This document shows positions 43,121 through 51,077 of a stretch of 64,000 nt of DNA, piece by piece. The stretch's first letter is position 1. Every line of letters begins with the position of its first letter. The stretch covers positions 1,860,001-1,924,000 of the forward strand of contig OZ253558.1 in NCBI GenBank assembly GCA_965262745.1, read 5' to 3'. A program made the position numbers and the translations under genes. Under the pieces are notes generated by a model that did not search any database, was not told where the DNA came from, and saw nothing but the letters and a program-made list of their open reading frames with translations. This stretch comes from JAJECS01 sp965262745 (GTDB lineage: Bacteria > Chloroflexota > UBA11872).

Positions 43121-44089
43121 ATGCCCCCCAGCAGTGACCGCGCCTTGCGCGAGTTGCGCGGTCCCGCCGCCTTGGTGATGGCGCCGTTCGATGACGACCT
43201 GCGGCTCGACCTGGACGCCCTGCGCTCGAACATCCAGTTCATGCTGGACGCGGGCTTGGAGACCGGGAAGGGGTTCATCATCTCGCCGTGCGGCAGCGGC
43301 GAGTACCTGAGCCTTTCGCCGTCCGAGCATCGCGACATGGTGGCGGTGTCGATTGAGGCCGCCGCCGGCCGGGCGCCAGTGGTTGCGGGCGCGGCGAGCC
43401 TGAACCTGGACGAGGTGATCGCGCTCTCGCAGGGCGCGGTGGACGCCGGCGCGGAGTACGTGATGATCTCGCCGCCCTGCTACTACCCGATCAGCCAGGA
43501 GGGCATGTACGAGTGGTACCGGATCCTCACCGAGTCGCTCGACGCCGGGATCATGATCTACGACCAATCCTGGCGGCAGGACATCGGCACGTCGCTGGGC
43601 GTGGAGCTCATCGGGCAGCTGGCCGAGTTGCCGGGCATCGTGTCGCTCAAGTACGGCGCGCCAAACATCATCGAGCCCATGGTCGAGGCGCTGGATCGGT
43701 TCGCCGACCGCTTCGCCTTCATCGACAACTCGCTGGGCTACATCTCAACGCTGGCCTACATGCACGGCGCCGCCGGGTTCATTTCCGGTCCGTCGACCTG
43801 GTGGCCGGAGTTCGAGCTGGAGTTCTTCCGCCTGCTGGAAGCGGGAGACTTCGCCGGCGCGGACCGCTGGCACGCAAAGATCGGGCCTTACATGTGGCTG
43901 CACCAGAGCGAGGGCGGCCCGGGCTGGCGGGGCCTGCAGGACGCGGCCATCATCAAGGCGGCGCAGGACTTCGTGGGCCTCCACGGCGGACCGTCACGAC
44001 CGCCGTTCCGCGGCGTGAATGATGAGGAGCGGCGCGTGATCAATGCGGTCCTGGACGACCTGGGCGTGCGGCAGGCGGTGCCCGCCTAG
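43121..44089 (+). CDS. DapA-family (dihydrodipicolinate synthase/N-acetylneuraminate lyase) aldolase
   Basis: A 322-residue TIM-barrel lyase/aldolase of the DapA superfamily, which forms a Schiff base between a lysine and a 2-oxo acid. K177 in PGIVSLKYGAP is the Schiff-base residue and Y147 in IMIYDQS is the partner tyrosine. CGSGEYLSLS takes the place of the usual GTTGE motif. That change and the genomic context argue against a role in lysine synthesis and for breakdown of a sugar acid. GGAGG lies seven bases upstream of the ATG. Confidence 0.83.
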   Translation: MPPSSDRALRELRGPAALVMAPFDDDLRLDLDALRSNIQFMLDAGLETGKGFIISPCGSGEYLSLSPSEHRDMVAVSIEAAAGRAPVVAGAASLNLDEVIALSQGAVDAGAEYVMISPPCYYPISQEGMYEWYRILTESLDAGIMIYDQSWRQDIGTSLGVELIGQLAELPGIVSLKYGAPNIIEPMVEALDRFADRFAFIDNSLGYISTLAYMHGAAGFISGPSTWWPEFELEFFRLLEAGDFAGADRWHAKIGPYMWLHQSEGGPGWRGLQDAAIIKAAQDFVGLHGGPSRPPFRGVNDEERRVINAVLDDLGVRQAVPA

Positions 44090-44105
44090 CGGCTGCCCCG
44101 GTCGC

Positions 44106-44876
44106 TCAGCCTTGCTCGGAGGCGACGCGGACGTCTTCGGCCGTATCCCGCAAGACCGTAGGGCGGATGGCGATCTCCTCGATGAGCGTGCGCGCCGGCA
44201 TGGCGGCACAGAAGAGGATGGCGTCCGCCACGTCCGAGGCGCCGATCATGGTTGCGCGGTCCTCGGCCGTCGGCGGACGCGGGCGCTCCGCGAGCAGCGG
44301 CGTGTCGACCTCGCCGGGAAGGATCGTGCAGGCGCGGATGCCCCGGTTGCGGAATTCGGCGTTCACGCTGCCCATGAGATTGAGCAGCGCCGCTTTGGAC
44401 GCCGCATAGGCCGCTCCGCCCAGCGGCCCGGGACTGTACACGGCGAACGACGACACGCTCACGATCGTGCCGCCGCCGCGCTCGATCATGCCCGGGATAA
44501 GCCCGCGGCAGAGGATCGCCGGGGCGGTGACGTTGATGCGGAAAAGGCGGTCAAGCGCGGCGTGGGCCTCTATCGAGCTGCGGTGGGGGGAGTTCGCGCC
44601 GGCGTTATTGACCAGGACGTCGACGCGATCCAGCGTCTCCGCCGCCCAGCGCCCGAGATCGTGAACTTGCTCCGCGTGCATGAAATCCGCGACGTAGGTG
44701 GGAACGTCGACGCCGCCGGCGTCTTCAACGGCGGCCACGGTGCGGGCCAGGCGGTCGGGACTGCGGCTGGTGAGCGCCACCCGCGCGCCGGCCTGCGTGA
44801 GCGCAATGGCGGCGGCCGCCCCAATGCTCCCTCCGGCTCCCGTGACCAGCGCGACTTTCCCGTCCAACCGTTCCAT
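44106..44876 (-). CDS. Short-chain dehydrogenase/reductase (SDR) B
   Basis: A 256-residue classical SDR. The cofactor motif is TGAGGSIG and VNNAGAN is the NNAG motif. The Ser is in VSVSSFAVYS and the Tyr/Lys pair in YAASK. The basic residue pair in LTSRSPDRL suggests preference for NADP(H). GGAGGG lies just upstream of the ATG. It converges with the DapA-family gene and is downstream of the D-threonine-aldolase-like gene on the same strand. The substrate is unknown. Confidence 0.87.
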   Translation of the reverse strand: MERLDGKVALVTGAGGSIGAAAAIALTQAGARVALTSRSPDRLARTVAAVEDAGGVDVPTYVADFMHAEQVHDLGRWAAETLDRVDVLVNNAGANSPHRSSIEAHAALDRLFRINVTAPAILCRGLIPGMIERGGGTIVSVSSFAVYSPGPLGGAAYAASKAALLNLMGSVNAEFRNRGIRACTILPGEVDTPLLAERPRPPTAEDRATMIGASDVADAILFCAAMPARTLIEEIAIRPTVLRDTAEDVRVASEQG

Positions 44877-44917
44877 GCATCCCTCCGCCTTGGCGCGTCC
44901 GGGGTGACGACGGCCCG

Positions 44918-46069
44918 CTATTGGCTGCGGCCGCGGGCGGTGACGTGCCAGACGGCCTCAACGATACCGCCCCGGACGGCGAACGCATGATCGTAGAGGT
45001 TGACGCAGGGACAGATGTGGTTCGGGATGACGCGCAGCGTTTGGCCAATGGTGAAGACGCTGGCATCGGGCACGGCGATCACCCCGTGCTCGTCGGAAAC
45101 GCTGGTGATGACGGCTTCCGGATGGCCCACCACGATGCCGTGCCCCGTGTTCGCGAGCACGCCGGGGCCCCGCCGGTCGGACGTGAGCGCCTTGGCGCCG
45201 GCGTCGATGACGGCGCGATCGGGCGCCGGCAGGTTCACCACCGTGGCCAGAACGCTGGCCGCGCACCATGCCGTATGCCCCAGGAGATGCGCGTGCGACG
45301 CGTCGTTGAACACGGCCGTGCCAGGGCGCAGCTCGTCAATCGGAGCATGGAACGACTCCAGCAGGAATGACGGCGAGGACCCAATGCTCACCTCGCACGG
45401 CGCCCCGGTGGCGGCCTGAATTGCCGCGGCGACGCTCGCCATCAACTGCTGCGCCTCCGCGGCGGCGGCGTGGACCCCGGCTGGATCGGCCGCCTGATAG
45501 TCGTGGCCCTCGTGGGTGTAGATGCCGCGGAGGTTCAGGCCCTCGGTGCGCTGGGTCTGATGCGCCAGCTCGACGGCGGCCGCGGCGGTCGTCACGCCGG
45601 TGCGCTGCTGGCCGGTATCGATCTCGATGGCCACGTCGATGGTCGAATTGGCCGCCGCGAAGGCCGCGCCAAGCGCCCGCACGTGCTCGGCATGATCGAC
45701 GCCGATGGCGAGGCGGGTTCTGGCCGCGAGCTCGGCGAGGCGCCTCAGGCGGGTCGGCCCGACGACCTGGTTGGCGATGAAAATGTCGTCGAAGCCGGCG
45801 TCGGCGAAGGCCTCGGCCTCGCCGACCTTGGCGCAGCAGATTCCCTCGGCGCCCGCGAGCCGCAGACGCGCGGCGACCTCCACCATGCGGTGGGTCTTGA
45901 CGTGCGGGCGCAGTCTGGCACCCGCCTTGCGCGCGCTTTCGACGAGGCGGGCGACGTTGGCGTCGAGCACCGCCACGTCGATCACCAGCGCTGGGGTTTC
46001 GAGGTCCTCCACGGCGCGCCCGATGGCGGCGGAAGGCTCCCGGCTCGAGAGCACGAGGTCGGACGTCAT
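44918..46069 (-). CDS. D-threonine aldolase/D-serine dehydratase-like PLP enzyme
   Basis: A 383-residue fold-type III PLP enzyme with an alanine-racemase-like N-terminal barrel. K58 in RPHVKTHRM is the PLP lysine. The C-terminal HICPCVNLYDHAF supplies His and Cys residues that bind the metal in D-serine dehydratases and D-threonine aldolases. The enzyme would cleave or dehydrate a D-3-hydroxyamino acid. The open frame continues far upstream, but homology and the ATG at 46069 define the start. It probably forms an operon with SDR B (41 bases apart). Confidence 0.85.
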   Translation of the reverse strand: MTSDLVLSSREPSAAIGRAVEDLETPALVIDVAVLDANVARLVESARKAGARLRPHVKTHRMVEVAARLRLAGAEGICCAKVGEAEAFADAGFDDIFIANQVVGPTRLRRLAELAARTRLAIGVDHAEHVRALGAAFAAANSTIDVAIEIDTGQQRTGVTTAAAAVELAHQTQRTEGLNLRGIYTHEGHDYQAADPAGVHAAAAEAQQLMASVAAAIQAATGAPCEVSIGSSPSFLLESFHAPIDELRPGTAVFNDASHAHLLGHTAWCAASVLATVVNLPAPDRAVIDAGAKALTSDRRGPGVLANTGHGIVVGHPEAVITSVSDEHGVIAVPDASVFTIGQTLRVIPNHICPCVNLYDHAFAVRGGIVEAVWHVTARGRSQ

Positions 46070-46146
46070 GTAAGTACGGCGCGGTCCTGCGCTGGGGTCA
46101 GTGTACGTCCGGCGGCGACTCGGCCGCAGGGGTTGAGCGCCCACGA

Positions 46147-46156
46147 GGGGCGCCCC
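46147..46156. repeat. Short palindrome in an intergenic GCGCCCCTACGGG element
   Basis: GGGGCGCCCC followed by TACGGGGGCG, in the 169-base spacer before the dehydrogenase gene. It shares CGCCCCTACG with the region after the terminator near 31000, so it may be another small interspersed element. Support is limited. Confidence 0.3.
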
Positions 46157-46238
46157 TACGGGGGCGGCCGATGTCGTACCGTGCCACACGGGCAGCAGGA
46201 GTCGTGCGAACGTCACGGCAGTCGGAGGGTGTGCCGCT

Positions 46239-47729
46239 ATGAGCTCTGACGTGAGGCAGCTGGGCAACTGGATCAACGGCGAGTGGGTCGACTCATCCAG
46301 CGGCGAGCGCCTCGACGTGGACAACCCGGCGACGGGCGAGGTGATTGCAACTCTTCCGCTCTCGACCGGTGATGAGATCGACGCGGCCGTGCAAGCGGCG
46401 CAGGCGGCCTTCCCCGCCTGGCGCGACACGCCGGCGGTGGACCGGGGGCGGGTGCTCTTCCGTCTGCACGCGCTGATGCAGGAGCGATTCGAGGAGCTTT
46501 CGCGCACCGTCACCATTGAGAACGGCAAGACGCTGGACGAGGCGCGCGGCGAGGTCTTGCGGGCCGTCGAAAACGTCGAGTTGGCGGCGGGCATCCCGAC
46601 CTTGCAGCAAGGCTCGTTCTCCAACGACATTTCGGCGGCCATCGACGAGCACTCGATCCGCGAGCCGCTGGGGGTGTTTGCGCAGATCGGCCCCTTCAAC
46701 TTTCCGGCGATGGTTCCCTTCTGGTTCGCCCCGATGGCGGTGGCGTGCGGCAACACGTTCGTGACCAAGCCCTCCCAGCGGACGCCGCTGAGCCAGACGC
46801 TGCTCACGGAGCTCACGGCCGAGGCGGGATTTCCGCCGGGCGTGATGAACCTGGTGCACGGCGCCGGCGACCAGGCGCAGGCGCTGAGCGGCCATCCCGG
46901 CGTGGCCGGGGTGTCATTCGTGGGCTCGACGCCGGTGGCGCGCGCCGTGTACGAGACGGCCACTGGTCAGGGCAAGCGAGCGCAGTGCCAGGGCGGAGCC
47001 AAGAATCACCTGGTGGTGATGCCGGACGCCGAGTTGGACGCCGCCATTCCCAATATCTGCGGCTCAACCTTCGGCTGCGCCGGTCAGCGGTGCCTGGCCG
47101 GGTCGGTGGTGGTGACGGTTGGCAGCGTGCGCGACGAACTGACGGCGCGGCTGGTCGAAGCCTCCGCGTCATTTCGTCTGGGCGACGGGCTCGATCCCGC
47201 CAGCGGCATGGGTCCGGTGATTTCAGCCGAGTCCCGCGACCGGGCGTTCGCGTACATCGATCGGGCGGTCGCCGACGGCGCGCAACTGCTGCTGGACGGG
47301 CGCGGCGCGACGGTGGATCACCTGCCGGGCGGCTATTGGGTGGGTCCAACGGTTATCCACGAGGTGACCCCGGACATGGCGGTGGCCCGCGACGAGATTT
47401 TCGGGCCGGTCGTGAGCGTGATGCACGCTGACACCCTGCAGGACGCCATCGACATGGTCGAGGCCAGCCCGTTTGGAAACGCGGCCACGCTCTACACGAA
47501 CAGCGGCGGGGCGGCCCGTGAGTTCGCGCGGCAGGTGAACGTCGGCAGCGTGGGGATCAACGTTGGCGTAGCGGCCCCGATGGCCTTCTTTCCCTTCGGC
47601 GGGCGCAAGGAGTCCTTCTTCGGAGACATTCACGCCCAGTCCAACGAATTGGTGCGGTTCTACACGGACCCGAAGGTCGTCATCACGCGATGGCCCGGCA
47701 AATCGGACGGGCGCGACCCGTGGGACTGA
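46239..47729 (+). CDS. mmsA: CoA-acylating methylmalonate-semialdehyde dehydrogenase
   Basis: A 496-residue aldehyde dehydrogenase of the methylmalonate-semialdehyde type. It oxidises methylmalonate or malonate semialdehyde to propionyl- or acetyl-CoA in valine, inositol and beta-alanine breakdown. Diagnostic are FAQIGPFNFPAMVPFWFAP, KPSQRTPLS and the catalytic Cys in FGCAGQRCLAGS (near 285-295), which replaces the usual ALDH GQxC. The end GRKESFFGDIHAQ fits the family. GGAGGG lies ten bases before the ATG. It begins a plus-strand run of four genes. Confidence 0.9.
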   Translation: MSSDVRQLGNWINGEWVDSSSGERLDVDNPATGEVIATLPLSTGDEIDAAVQAAQAAFPAWRDTPAVDRGRVLFRLHALMQERFEELSRTVTIENGKTLDEARGEVLRAVENVELAAGIPTLQQGSFSNDISAAIDEHSIREPLGVFAQIGPFNFPAMVPFWFAPMAVACGNTFVTKPSQRTPLSQTLLTELTAEAGFPPGVMNLVHGAGDQAQALSGHPGVAGVSFVGSTPVARAVYETATGQGKRAQCQGGAKNHLVVMPDAELDAAIPNICGSTFGCAGQRCLAGSVVVTVGSVRDELTARLVEASASFRLGDGLDPASGMGPVISAESRDRAFAYIDRAVADGAQLLLDGRGATVDHLPGGYWVGPTVIHEVTPDMAVARDEIFGPVVSVMHADTLQDAIDMVEASPFGNAATLYTNSGGAAREFARQVNVGSVGINVGVAAPMAFFPFGGRKESFFGDIHAQSNELVRFYTDPKVVITRWPGKSDGRDPWD

Positions 47730-47750
47730 GCGACTACCAGGAGCAACTCG

Positions 47751-48425
47751 ATGGCGCATGAGTACCGCCATTCCGGCGAACGACACATACGCGACAGCGC
47801 GTATCTGGAGCGCATCCATCCGGACGTCGCTCCCGTGCTGCTCGACATGGAGGCGGAGGCCGAGCGCGACGGCTTGCCGATTACCGAGCGGCCGAGCACG
47901 CGCCTGCTGTCGCTGGTCGTGCGCGCGATGGGCGCGCGGCGCGCGCTCGAGATCGGAACCAACATCGGCTACTCGGCCATCGCAATTGCCTCGGCCCTGG
48001 CCGAGGGCGGCGAGCTGCTGACGCTCGACATCGACCCGGAGATGCACGCGCGAGCGCGCGTCAACCTGGACCGGGCCGGCGTCGGCGACCGCGTGAGGCT
48101 TATCACCGGATCGGCGCTCGACACGCTGCCGGGGATCGCCGGGCCGTTCGACTTTGCCTACATCGACGCCGACAAGTCGTCCTATCCGCAATACCTCGAT
48201 GCCGTGATCGAGCGGCTGCGGCCGGGGGGCGTGGTGGCCCTGGACAACCTGCTTTGGCTAGGCCAGGCGGCGCACGAGCCGGAGGACAGCGACTTTAGTC
48301 GCGAGTCGACGCCGATCATCCGCGTCTTCAACGAGGCTTTCCTGGCGGATGCGCGGCTCGACGCCACCATCGTGCAGGTCGGCGACGGGATCGGGCTGGG
48401 CGTGAAGCGACACGCAATTGACTGA
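47751..48425 (+). CDS. Class I SAM-dependent O-methyltransferase
   Basis: A 224-residue methyltransferase of the catechol/caffeoyl-CoA O-methyltransferase family (PF01596). The SAM motif is RALEIGTNIGYSAIAIA, the acidic loop LLTLDIDPE, the metal-site region FDFAYIDADKSSYPQYL, and VVALDNLLWLG follows. AGGAG lies eight bases before the ATG. It starts 21 bases after the dehydrogenase gene, so they are probably co-transcribed. The substrate is unknown. Confidence 0.87.
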   Translation: MAHEYRHSGERHIRDSAYLERIHPDVAPVLLDMEAEAERDGLPITERPSTRLLSLVVRAMGARRALEIGTNIGYSAIAIASALAEGGELLTLDIDPEMHARARVNLDRAGVGDRVRLITGSALDTLPGIAGPFDFAYIDADKSSYPQYLDAVIERLRPGGVVALDNLLWLGQAAHEPEDSDFSRESTPIIRVFNEAFLADARLDATIVQVGDGIGLGVKRHAID

Positions 48426-48484
48426 TACCGGCAGGACACGTAGCGTCACGCCGCAGAACGTGCGTGCGTAAGGGAACCACCCAG

Positions 48485-49237
48485 ATGTTGAACAACCGTG
48501 CGAAGCAGCGGATCACGAGCGGCCAGGTGGCGCTCGGCGTCAGCTGCGGGCTGGGTGCGCCCTATATCGCCGAAGTGCTGGCGGGCGCCGGTTTCGACTG
48601 GGTCCTGATCGACAACCAGCACGGGATGTGGGACCGGCAGTCGTCGGCCCTGGCCATGATGGGCGTGCGAGCCGGCGGGTCTACCGCCGTGGTGCGCGCG
48701 CCCGAAAACGACTACTACGCCATTGGCCGACTGCTGGACGAGGGCGCACTGGGCGTGATCGTGCCGATGGTGGAGAACCGCGCGGAAGCGGAGCAGGTGG
48801 TCCGCGCCAGCCGCTATCCGCCCATCGGCGGCCGGTCGGACGGCGTGAGCGGCGCGGGCATCTACGGCCCGAGCTATCGCGAGCGGGCCAACGACGAGAT
48901 TCTCGTGGCGATCCAGCTCGAATCGCGCACGGCCATCGACAATGCGGACGAGATCATGTCGGTGGAGGGCGTCGACGCCTGCTGGCTCGGGCCGGCTGAC
49001 CTGGCCAACTCGCTGGGGCACGCGCGCAATACGCCCGAGCATGACGCGGCGGTCAACGAAATGATCGCGGCCTGTAAGCGGCACGGAAAGGCCGCCGGCA
49101 TAGCCGGCGGCAGCGTGGAGCAGGTCGAGAAGTGGGTGGCGGCCGGATGCACATTCATCAGCGCCGGCGGTGACAAGATCTACCTCGGCGGCGGCGCGGC
49201 GGCGGAGTTCAACGCACTCGCAGGTCTGCGGGAGTAG
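48485..49237 (+). CDS. HpcH/HpaI-family aldolase, tandem copy 1
   Basis: A 250-residue class II pyruvate aldolase of the HpcH/HpaI family, which splits 4-hydroxy-2-oxo acids into pyruvate (or analogue) and an aldehyde. FDWVLIDNQHG holds the conserved Asp and His, but the usual Glu before His is Gln. Metal ligands are probably the Glu in AIQLESRTA and the Asp in WLGPADLANSLG. The Arg in PPIGGRS is also conserved. The ATG at 48485 is preferred to an upstream GTG. It lies seven bases before its paralogue. Confidence 0.85.
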   Translation: MLNNRAKQRITSGQVALGVSCGLGAPYIAEVLAGAGFDWVLIDNQHGMWDRQSSALAMMGVRAGGSTAVVRAPENDYYAIGRLLDEGALGVIVPMVENRAEAEQVVRASRYPPIGGRSDGVSGAGIYGPSYRERANDEILVAIQLESRTAIDNADEIMSVEGVDACWLGPADLANSLGHARNTPEHDAAVNEMIAACKRHGKAAGIAGGSVEQVEKWVAAGCTFISAGGDKIYLGGGAAAEFNALAGLRE

Positions 49238-49243
49238 CTCGCC

Positions 49244-50026
49244 ATGGCGCGCATCGACTCGTTGACCAATCCCGTGAAGGCAAAGCTGCGCCGCGGCGAG
49301 GTCGCTCTGGGCGTGGGGAGCACGCTCGGCAGTCCAAATATCGTGGAGCTGCTCGCGCGCCAGGGGTTCGACTGGGTGCTGATCGACAACCAGCACGGCA
49401 CCTGGGAGCGGGAGTCCACGTCCAGGGCGTTCATGGCGGCGAGGGCCGGGGGCGCGGTGCCCATCCCCCGAGTGCTCAGCAGCGAGTTCACGGCCATCGG
49501 GCGGCTGCTCGACGAGGGCCCCTTGGGCATCATCGTTCCCATGGTGGATTCTCCCGAGGAAGCGGAACAGGTGGTGCATGCCTGCCGCTATCCGCCCGCC
49601 GGCGGACGGTCGATCGGCGCGTCGGGGGCGATTGCCCACGGGCTGGACTACATGAGCCGCATCAACGACGAGTTGCTCATCATCGTGCAGATCGAGTCCA
49701 AGCGAGCCGCCGAGGCGGCCGACGAAATCATGGCGGTTGAGGGGGTCGACGGCACGTGGGTCGGTCCAGCCGACCTTGCGGCATCGATCGGACACGCGCA
49801 GGGCAGCGCCGAGCACACAGATACCGTTCTTGGCGTGTTCGAGGCCTGCCGCCGCCAGGGCAAGGTTCCGGGAATCTCCGGCGGGCCGGTGGATTCCGCG
49901 AAGCGCTGGATCGAGCATGGCGCGCGCTTCGTGACCGTCGGCGCGGACGTGCTGTACCTGCTGCAGGGCGCGCAGGCCGAGCTCGAGGCCTTCGGACGGA
50001 CGCCCGGCTTGGGCGACTGGTCCTAG
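49244..50026 (+). CDS. HpcH/HpaI-family aldolase, tandem copy 2
   Basis: A 260-residue paralogue of the preceding gene, alike along its length: FDWVLIDNQHGTWERES, YPPAGGRSIG, IVQIESKRAAEAAD and TWVGPADLAASIG. It also has Gln in place of the usual Glu before the active-site His. GGGAG in the end of the preceding gene serves as ribosome site. The pair probably arose by tandem duplication and may form a mixed oligomer or handle two related substrates. Confidence 0.85.
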   Translation: MARIDSLTNPVKAKLRRGEVALGVGSTLGSPNIVELLARQGFDWVLIDNQHGTWERESTSRAFMAARAGGAVPIPRVLSSEFTAIGRLLDEGPLGIIVPMVDSPEEAEQVVHACRYPPAGGRSIGASGAIAHGLDYMSRINDELLIIVQIESKRAAEAADEIMAVEGVDGTWVGPADLAASIGHAQGSAEHTDTVLGVFEACRRQGKVPGISGGPVDSAKRWIEHGARFVTVGADVLYLLQGAQAELEAFGRTPGLGDWS

Positions 50027-50995
50027 CTAGGGAATCAGCAGCAGCTTCCCGGTCGTGGCGCGGCCTTCCAGGTCGGTGTGGGCTTGCGCGGCGTCGGACA
50101 GGGCGTATTCGCCGTGGATCTTGACGTCAAGCGAGCCGTCGGCGACCCAGCGCAGGACGGACGAGGTGCGCCAGTCGAACTCTTCGCCTGAAGCCAAGTA
50201 GTGCCCGAGGCTCGGGCGCGCCAGAAACAGGGATCCCTTCTGGTTGAGCGTCTGCGGATTGAGCGACGGCACCGGGCCGCTGGCGGCGCCGAAGAGCACC
50301 ATGTAGCCGCGCGGCTTGAGGCAGTCGAGCCCGCGATCAAACGTCGCCTTCCCAACCCCGTCGTAGACGACGTCCACGCCGACCCCATCGGTGAGCGCGC
50401 GGACGATCGGTAGGAAATCGACTTCCGCATAGTTGATGACGTGATCCGCGCCCACGTCACGCGCAATCTCCGCTTTGGCGTCCGTGCCCACGGTCGCGAT
50501 GACCTTCGCGCCCGCTTTCTTGGCCATTTGAATGATCAGGCGACCGGCGCCGCCGGCGCCGGCGTGCACGAGCGCGGTGTGGCCGGCGCGCAGCGGGAAC
50601 GTCGAGCTCGTGAGGTAGTGCGCGGTGGCGCCCTGGAGCATCACCGCGGCGGCCGTGCGGGTGTCCAGCGCTTCCGGAACGCGCACCAGCCGGTCGGCGG
50701 CCACGGCCTGCAGCTCAGCATAGGCGCCGAGCTCGGTGCCATGCGCGACGCGATCGCCGCGCTCAAGCGTGGTCACATCGGCCCCCACGTCCTCGACGAC
50801 GCCGGCGCCTTCCATGCCCAGCGTGAACGGCGGGTCGAGCGGGTAGCTGCCCGTGCGTTGATAGGTGTCGATGAAGTTCACCCCCGCGGCTTCCATCCGC
50901 ACGACGACCTCGTTCGGCGCGGGCGTCGGGTCCGGGATGTCCTCGTAGGTCAGCGCCTCAATTCCTCCGGGCGTGTGGACGCGCATGGCTTTCAT
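50027..50995 (-). CDS. NADPH:quinone oxidoreductase (zeta-crystallin-like MDR)
   Basis: A 322-residue medium-chain reductase without the zinc ligands of alcohol dehydrogenases. The N-terminal GroES-like domain starts MKAMRVHTPGGIEAL and has GVNFIDTYQRTGSY. The NADPH motif is VHAGAGGAGRLIIQMAK and the C-terminal end is GRATTGKLLLIP. Such enzymes reduce quinones or enones. The ATG at 50995 follows GGAG by nine bases; an upstream TTG is too close to it. It converges with the second aldolase gene (stops adjacent). Confidence 0.9.
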   Translation of the reverse strand: MKAMRVHTPGGIEALTYEDIPDPTPAPNEVVVRMEAAGVNFIDTYQRTGSYPLDPPFTLGMEGAGVVEDVGADVTTLERGDRVAHGTELGAYAELQAVAADRLVRVPEALDTRTAAAVMLQGATAHYLTSSTFPLRAGHTALVHAGAGGAGRLIIQMAKKAGAKVIATVGTDAKAEIARDVGADHVINYAEVDFLPIVRALTDGVGVDVVYDGVGKATFDRGLDCLKPRGYMVLFGAASGPVPSLNPQTLNQKGSLFLARPSLGHYLASGEEFDWRTSSVLRWVADGSLDVKIHGEYALSDAAQAHTDLEGRATTGKLLLIP

Positions 50996-51064
50996 GGGCA
51001 AGTTCTCCAGGATGGGAAAACGCCAGCATAGGATGCAGCGGTGTGGGGTTGGGCGCGCGTGGCT

Positions 51065-51070
51065 TATATT
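51065..51070 (+). promoter_or_regulatory. -10 box of a probable leaderless MFS transcript
   Basis: TATATT (five of six match TATAAT) ends seven bases before the GTG at 51078, so transcription would start at or next to the start codon. No ribosome site precedes that GTG, which agrees with a leaderless message. Confidence 0.5.
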
Positions 51071-51077
51071 TCGGCCC

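Noticed and set aside
46070..46963. Long N-terminal extension of the D-threonine-aldolase-like frame
   Set aside because: It is antisense to the methylmalonate-semialdehyde dehydrogenase gene and has no homology; a good start exists at 46069.
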